Shown here one piece after another: positions 4,931-8,490 of a DNA stretch of 8,490 nucleotides. How positions within the stretch are numbered: position 1 is the stretch's first letter; every line of letters starts with the position of its first letter. The translations under genes and the position numbers were made by a program. The notes under the pieces are model-generated. The model searched no databases. It was not told the origin of the DNA and worked only from the letters and a program-made list of their open reading frames with translations. The DNA is from Rubrobacter sp. (GTDB taxonomy: Bacteria > Actinomycetota > Rubrobacteria > Rubrobacterales > Rubrobacteraceae), in the NCBI GenBank assembly GCA_016781725.1, contig JADDPU010000209.1, positions 1-8,490 of the forward strand, written 5' to 3'.

Positions 4931-7900
4931 CTACCCCGCCCCTCCGAGCGGCTCCAACCTGACCCCGAGGGTCTCCCCGTCGACCTTCACGCTCTCGAAG
5001 CCGTCGCCGCCCTTGGCGTCGAGGTCGAGGTTGCCCGCCAGAACCTCGGCCCTGAAGTAGCCGCCCCAACGCTCCCCTAGGAGGCCCTGGATCCTCGGGC
5101 TCCCAGAGAGGCCTACCGCGACGCTCTCCTCTATCTCGAAGCCCTTCTCGCGCCTGAGGTTCTGGACTTTATGGACCAGCTCCCGCACCAGCCCCTCGTC
5201 CACGAGCTCTGGGTCGAGCTCCGTGGAGAGCGCTACCGAGAGGCCGCCCTCGCGCTCGAGCGCGTAGCCCTCCCTCTCGGTGGGCTCGACGAGCAGCTCC
5301 TCCGGGGAGAGCTCGATCTCCTCGCCGTCCACGCTAACCGAGACGCCCTCCCCGGCGGCGGCGCGAACCCCCACCTCCGGCGGGGCGCCCGCGAGGGCGG
5401 ACCGGAGGCCGGGCACGAGCCTGCCGTACTTAGGGCCGACGACCCCGAGGTTCGGCTTCAGGTCGTAGGAGACCACGTCCTCGGCCTTCCCGAAGTTGAG
5501 CTCCTTGACGTTCAACTCGTCAAGGATGATCTCGCGCAGCGCCTCCACGCCTCCCTCGAAGCCCGCATCACCGTCCGAGGACTCGTTGACTACCACTACC
5601 TCCCGCAAGGGCTGGCGGGTCTTTATGGCGGCGGCGTTCCTGGCCGCCCGGCCGAGGCCGACGACGCGCCTCGCGTCTCCCATCTGCCCCGAGAGCTCCC
5701 TGTCGACCAGATCCTCCTCGTACTCGGGCCAGTCCGAGAGGTGCACGCTCTCGGCCGCTTCCGGGTTCGCGTTGACTACAAGATTCTGGTAGAGCGCCTC
5801 GGCTATAAAGGGGGTGAAGGGGGCGGTGAGCTTGGTTACGGTGACCAGGCACTCGTAGAGGGTGGAGTGGGCTGCCTTTTTGTCCTCGTCGTCCTCGCCC
5901 TTCCAGAACCGCCGCCGGCTGCGCCTCACGTACCAGTTGGAGAGCTCGTCCAAGAACTCCCCGATGGCCCTCCCCGCCGCCGTAACGTCGTAGGCGTCGA
6001 GCCTCTCGGTCACGGTCCTGACGGTGAGCTGGAGCTCGCTGAGCGCCCAGCGGTCCATGAGGCTCCGGTTCTCCGGCGCGACAAAGTCCTCCTTCGGGTC
6101 GAAGCCGTCGATGCGGGCGTAGGTGACGAAGAAGGAGTAGGTATTCCAGAGGGTGAGGAGGTACTTGCGGACTGCCTCGTCGACCTGGTCCCTTGAAAAG
6201 CGGCGCGTGTTGCCAGGGCTCGTGGCCGTGTAGAGCGCCCACCTGAGCGCGTCCGCGCCCTGCTTCTCGAAGACGTCCCAGGGGTCTATGACGTTGCCTA
6301 AGGACTTGCTCATCTTCTTCCCCTCGGAGTCGAGGATGTGCCCGAGGACGAGGCAGGTCCTGTACGAGCTCTTGCCGAAGAGCATAGTCGAGACCGCGAG
6401 CAGCGAGTAGAACCACCCCCGCGTCTGGTCCACGGCCTCGCAGATATAGTCGGCCGGAAACTGCCGCCCGAAGTGCTCCTTGCTGTCTTCGCCGCCGTGC
6501 GGGTAGGCCCACTGGGCGAAAGGCATGCTCCCCGAGTCGAACCACACGTCCAGGACTTCAGGGACGCGGGAGGCCTCCTCACCGGTCTCGGGGTGCCTGA
6601 GGCGGACCCCGTCTATGTAAGGCCGGTGCAAATCTTCCGGGACCGGGTCTATGGCGAGCTCTCTAAGTTCCTCGGCGCTGCCTACCACGACGATCTCGCC
6701 CGAGGCGGTGCGCCAGATCGGGAGCGGCGTGCCCCAGTAGCGCTCGCGGCTTAGGGCCCAGTCTATGTTGTTCCTCAGCCAGTCCCCGAACCTGCCCCAC
6801 TTTATGTGGTCGGGGACCCAGTTGATCCCCTCGTTCTCCCGGAGGAGGTCGTCGAGCACGGCGGTAGTCCGCGCGTACCAGGCCCTCTTGGCGTAGTAGA
6901 GAAGGGGCGTGCCGCACCGCCAGCAGTGAGGGTAGGCGTGCTCGTACTCCTCGGCCCTGAAGAGCAGCCCCTTCTCGCGCAACTCCTCGACGAGCCCGGG
7001 GTCGGCCTCCTTGACGAACCGCCCGGCGAACGGGCCGACCCGCCCGTCGAAGGTCCCGTCCGGCTTTACGGGGTGGATCGTCGGCAGCCCGTACCTCTGC
7101 CCGACGCGGGCGTCGTCCTCGCCGTAGGCAGGTGCTGTGTGCACGAGGCCGGTGCCGTCCGTCGTCGTCACGTACTCCCCGAGCACGACGGTCCAGAGGT
7201 TCTCCGACGGCTCGACTGCCACGTAGTCGAAGGGACGACGATACTTTTTGCCTTCGAGGTTCTTACCCCTAGTCGTGGAGAGCACTTCGTAGCCGTCTTC
7301 GCCGAGCACCCTCTCGAGCAACTCTCTGGCGAGGACGAGCCGTTCGCCGTCCACGCGGACCGTCGCGTACTCGACCTCGGGATGGACGGCGACGGCGGCG
7401 TTGGAGATGAGGGTCCACGGCGTGGTGGTCCAGACGAGCAGGCTCGTCTCCTCCTCGTCCGGCGAGGCGAGCGGGAGCTTTACGTAGACGCTCGGGTCCA
7501 CGACGGGCTCGGGGTACTGCTGGTAGCCGAGCGCCACCTCGGCCGAGGAGAGGGAGGTCTGGTCGCGGGGGCAGTGGGCGCTGACCTTGTAGCCCTCGTA
7601 GAGCAGGTCCCTCTCGGAGAGAGTCTTGAGGGCCCACCACACGCTCTCTATGTAGGAGTCGTCGAGGGTGCGGTACGGGTCGTCCATGTCCACCCAGAAG
7701 CCTAGGCGCTCGCTCATCTTCTGCCACTCCTCGACGTAGCGGAAGACGGACTCGCGGCAGAGGCGGTTGAACTCCTCGATCCCGTAGCGCTCGATATCCG
7801 ACTTGCCTGTGAGGCCAAGCTCTTTCTCCACCTGGATCTCGACCGGCAACCCGTGGGTGTCCCAGCCGCCCTTGCGCTCGACGCGGTAGCCCTGCATGGT

Positions 7901-8119
7901 CTTGTAGCGCGGGATCAAATCCTTGAACGACCTGGCGAGCGCGTGGTGGAATCCAGGCCGCCCGTTGGCCGTCGGCGGCCCCTCGTAGAACACGAAGGGC
8001 CTCTCCTTGGGCCTCCTCTCCACGGACTTTTTGAAGGCGTCGGTCGCCTTCCAGAGCCCGAGCACCTCCTCTTCGAGCCTCGGGAAGTCTACCTGCGGGG
8101 TCACCTTGTCGAACTTCAT
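4931..8119 (-). CDS. ileS: isoleucyl-tRNA synthetase, IleRS2-like, with altered HIGH motif (GFHH)
   Basis: A 1062-residue cytoplasmic class I synthetase that joins isoleucine to tRNA-Ile and edits mischarged valine. Domains in order: Rossmann catalytic half with YEGPPTANGRPGFHHALAR (45-63) and GWDTHGLPVE (85-94); CP1 editing domain with LVWTTTPWTLISN (228-240) and TGLVHTAPAYGEDD (323-336), which holds the conserved editing aspartates; CWRC (399-402); DVWFDSG (524-530); KMSKS loop at 602-606; anticodon-binding domain with NWYVRRSRRRFW (728-739); and a long C-terminal region. Length above 1000 and no C-terminal four-Cys zinc finger match the eukaryote-like IleRS2 type (such as mycobacterial IleRS, about 1040), not the roughly 930-residue IleRS1. 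The HIGH signature is swapped to G56-F57-H58-H59. ATG 8119 has AAGGAGG 6 bases upstream; the frame runs on to 8215, but that part is T-box leader. Expression should respond to uncharged tRNA-Ile through the T-box. Confidence 0.98.
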   Translation of the reverse strand: MKFDKVTPQVDFPRLEEEVLGLWKATDAFKKSVERRPKERPFVFYEGPPTANGRPGFHHALARSFKDLIPRYKTMQGYRVERKGGWDTHGLPVEIQVEKELGLTGKSDIERYGIEEFNRLCRESVFRYVEEWQKMSERLGFWVDMDDPYRTLDDSYIESVWWALKTLSERDLLYEGYKVSAHCPRDQTSLSSAEVALGYQQYPEPVVDPSVYVKLPLASPDEEETSLLVWTTTPWTLISNAAVAVHPEVEYATVRVDGERLVLARELLERVLGEDGYEVLSTTRGKNLEGKKYRRPFDYVAVEPSENLWTVVLGEYVTTTDGTGLVHTAPAYGEDDARVGQRYGLPTIHPVKPDGTFDGRVGPFAGRFVKEADPGLVEELREKGLLFRAEEYEHAYPHCWRCGTPLLYYAKRAWYARTTAVLDDLLRENEGINWVPDHIKWGRFGDWLRNNIDWALSRERYWGTPLPIWRTASGEIVVVGSAEELRELAIDPVPEDLHRPYIDGVRLRHPETGEEASRVPEVLDVWFDSGSMPFAQWAYPHGGEDSKEHFGRQFPADYICEAVDQTRGWFYSLLAVSTMLFGKSSYRTCLVLGHILDSEGKKMSKSLGNVIDPWDVFEKQGADALRWALYTATSPGNTRRFSRDQVDEAVRKYLLTLWNTYSFFVTYARIDGFDPKEDFVAPENRSLMDRWALSELQLTVRTVTERLDAYDVTAAGRAIGEFLDELSNWYVRRSRRRFWKGEDDEDKKAAHSTLYECLVTVTKLTAPFTPFIAEALYQNLVVNANPEAAESVHLSDWPEYEEDLVDRELSGQMGDARRVVGLGRAARNAAAIKTRQPLREVVVVNESSDGDAGFEGGVEALREIILDELNVKELNFGKAEDVVSYDLKPNLGVVGPKYGRLVPGLRSALAGAPPEVGVRAAAGEGVSVSVDGEEIELSPEELLVEPTEREGYALEREGGLSVALSTELDPELVDEGLVRELVHKVQNLRREKGFEIEESVAVGLSGSPRIQGLLGERWGGYFRAEVLAGNLDLDAKGGDGFESVKVDGETLGVRLEPLGGAG

Positions 8120-8125
8120 ATCGGG

Positions 8126-8132
8126 CCTCCTT
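8126..8132 (-). promoter_or_regulatory. Shine-Dalgarno site of ileS
   Basis: Minus-strand AAGGAGG, 6 bases before ATG 8119, a near-perfect site. It lies 11 bases after the T-box terminator stem. Between them sits a small inverted repeat, ATAC-TTT-GTAT (8133-8143). Confidence 0.85.
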
Positions 8133-8143
8133 ATACAAAGTAT

Positions 8144-8194
8144 GGGCTCCCGCCCCTCGGGCGGAGCGCCGCTCCACCGCAGGGACGGGAGCCC
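8144..8194 (-). terminator. T-box terminator (or sequestering) hairpin of the ileS leader
   Basis: On the minus strand, bases 8194-8181 pair with 8157-8144 as a 14-bp stem (nine outer pairs GGGCTCCCG/CGGGAGCCC, one G-U pair, then four more). The loop contains its own hairpin, GGAGC-GGC-GCTCC (8175-8163). The 5' arm holds the CCCT (8184-8181) that the T-box AGGG (8218-8215) needs for the antiterminator, so the two folds exclude each other, as expected. Downstream is ATACTTTGTAT, without a proper U-run, so strict intrinsic termination is uncertain. Confidence 0.75.
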
Positions 8195-8478
8195 GAAAGG
8201 CCCTCGCGGTACCACCCTACTTGCCCAGAACCTCGCGGCCCGGGCCTCTCCTTGGCGTCACGGTCTCCCGGAACGCGCGCGCTGTAACGGGCTTACCCGG
8301 CCGGTCCTACTAACGTCTAGGAGGAGGCTCGGGCTTCGCCCAGTCGTTAGCCTCGCGCCTTCCGCTTTCGGCCGGCGGCTCGGGGAGGATCTTCGGGCCG
8401 CGCCCCGCGCCGGGCTCCCACCGCCCCCGGCTCGCTCTGACGGGGGTTGGCGGCCTTACTCGTTCCCGTCGTCGCCTG
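8181..8478 (-). ncRNA. T-box riboswitch (ileS leader), specifier ATC for isoleucine
   Basis: This cis-acting leader senses the charging state of tRNA-Ile. The hallmark T-box sequence AGGGTGGTACCGCG is at 8205-8218 on the minus strand; its bulge TGGT (8211-8214) pairs with the ACCA end of uncharged tRNA. Upstream come the Stem I base with GACGGGAACGAGTA (8470-8457), the distal Stem I region with GCGAG…GGTGGGAGCCCGG (8436-8410), and GAAGATCC, in which ATC (8388-8390) is the likely specifier codon, matching the downstream gene. The region 8340-8270 has further structure with AGTAGG and CGTTA elements typical of Stems II/III. AGGG (8215-8218) pairs with CCCT (8181-8184) to close the antiterminator. 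Stem boundaries are approximate because I could not fold the RNA. The promoter is probably at or beyond the right edge of the window. Confidence 0.93.
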
Positions 8479-8490
8479 TAAAAGGCTTTG

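Noticed and set aside
5171..6196. Plus-strand 341-codon open frame, with others at 6806-7705 and 7853-8287, opposite ileS.
   Set aside because: The opposite strand encodes a complete synthetase with ordered motifs; these antisense frames show no family features.
8120..8215. In-frame extension of ileS upstream to 8215, adding 32 residues.
   Set aside because: The stretch is the T-box terminator and antiterminator, and ATG 8119 has a near-perfect ribosome site followed by a typical IleRS N-terminus.
1..8490. Search for CRISPR repeats, insertion sequences, tRNAs, toxin-antitoxin or other defence genes.
   Set aside because: No regularly spaced direct repeats, transposase motifs, tRNA-like cloverleaf or recognisable defence domains were seen by eye.

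Overview
The window is GC-rich DNA with seven protein genes, one of them cut by the left edge, plus a T-box riboswitch. Third codon positions are strongly G/C, Arg is often AGG, and GTG and TTG starts occur. Together with a T-box-controlled class-2-like isoleucyl-tRNA synthetase, this suggests a high-GC Gram-positive or deep-branching actinobacterium, with Rubrobacter and relatives the best guess. That assignment is inference from composition and gene style; no taxonomic marker gene is present.

Layout, left to right. 2-304 (+) is the C-terminal end of a GIDE-like membrane protein. 490-1482 (+) is a YheT-type alpha/beta hydrolase, preceded by a perfect 21-bp palindrome just downstream of a -10-like box. 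1639-2487 (+) is a Cof-type HAD phosphatase, followed with no gap by 2488-3315 (+), a MutM/Fpg-family DNA glycosylase; these two look like a translationally coupled pair. 3372-3974 (-) is a helical lipoprotein. It is divergent from, and overlaps at its 5' end, a small coiled-coil protein at 3940-4368 (+). 4407-4862 (-) is a small protein with an internal repeat and one C-terminal membrane anchor. It follows 4931-8119 (-), the isoleucyl-tRNA synthetase gene ileS. 8120-8490 (-) is the ileS leader, a T-box riboswitch with an ATC (Ile) specifier.

Most of the window is housekeeping: tRNA charging under control of uncharged tRNA-Ile, oxidized-base repair, and generic hydrolases. Three points stand out. 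The synthetase's HIGH signature reads GFHH, the swapped GXHH form linked to mupirocin hyper-resistance in IleRS2 enzymes. The MutM homologue keeps its catalytic and zinc-finger residues but has replaced all three void-filling residues (Met, Arg, Phe). The T-box terminator ends close to the Shine-Dalgarno site and lacks a clear U-run. I found no CRISPR array, mobile element, tRNA, rRNA or recognisable defence system.
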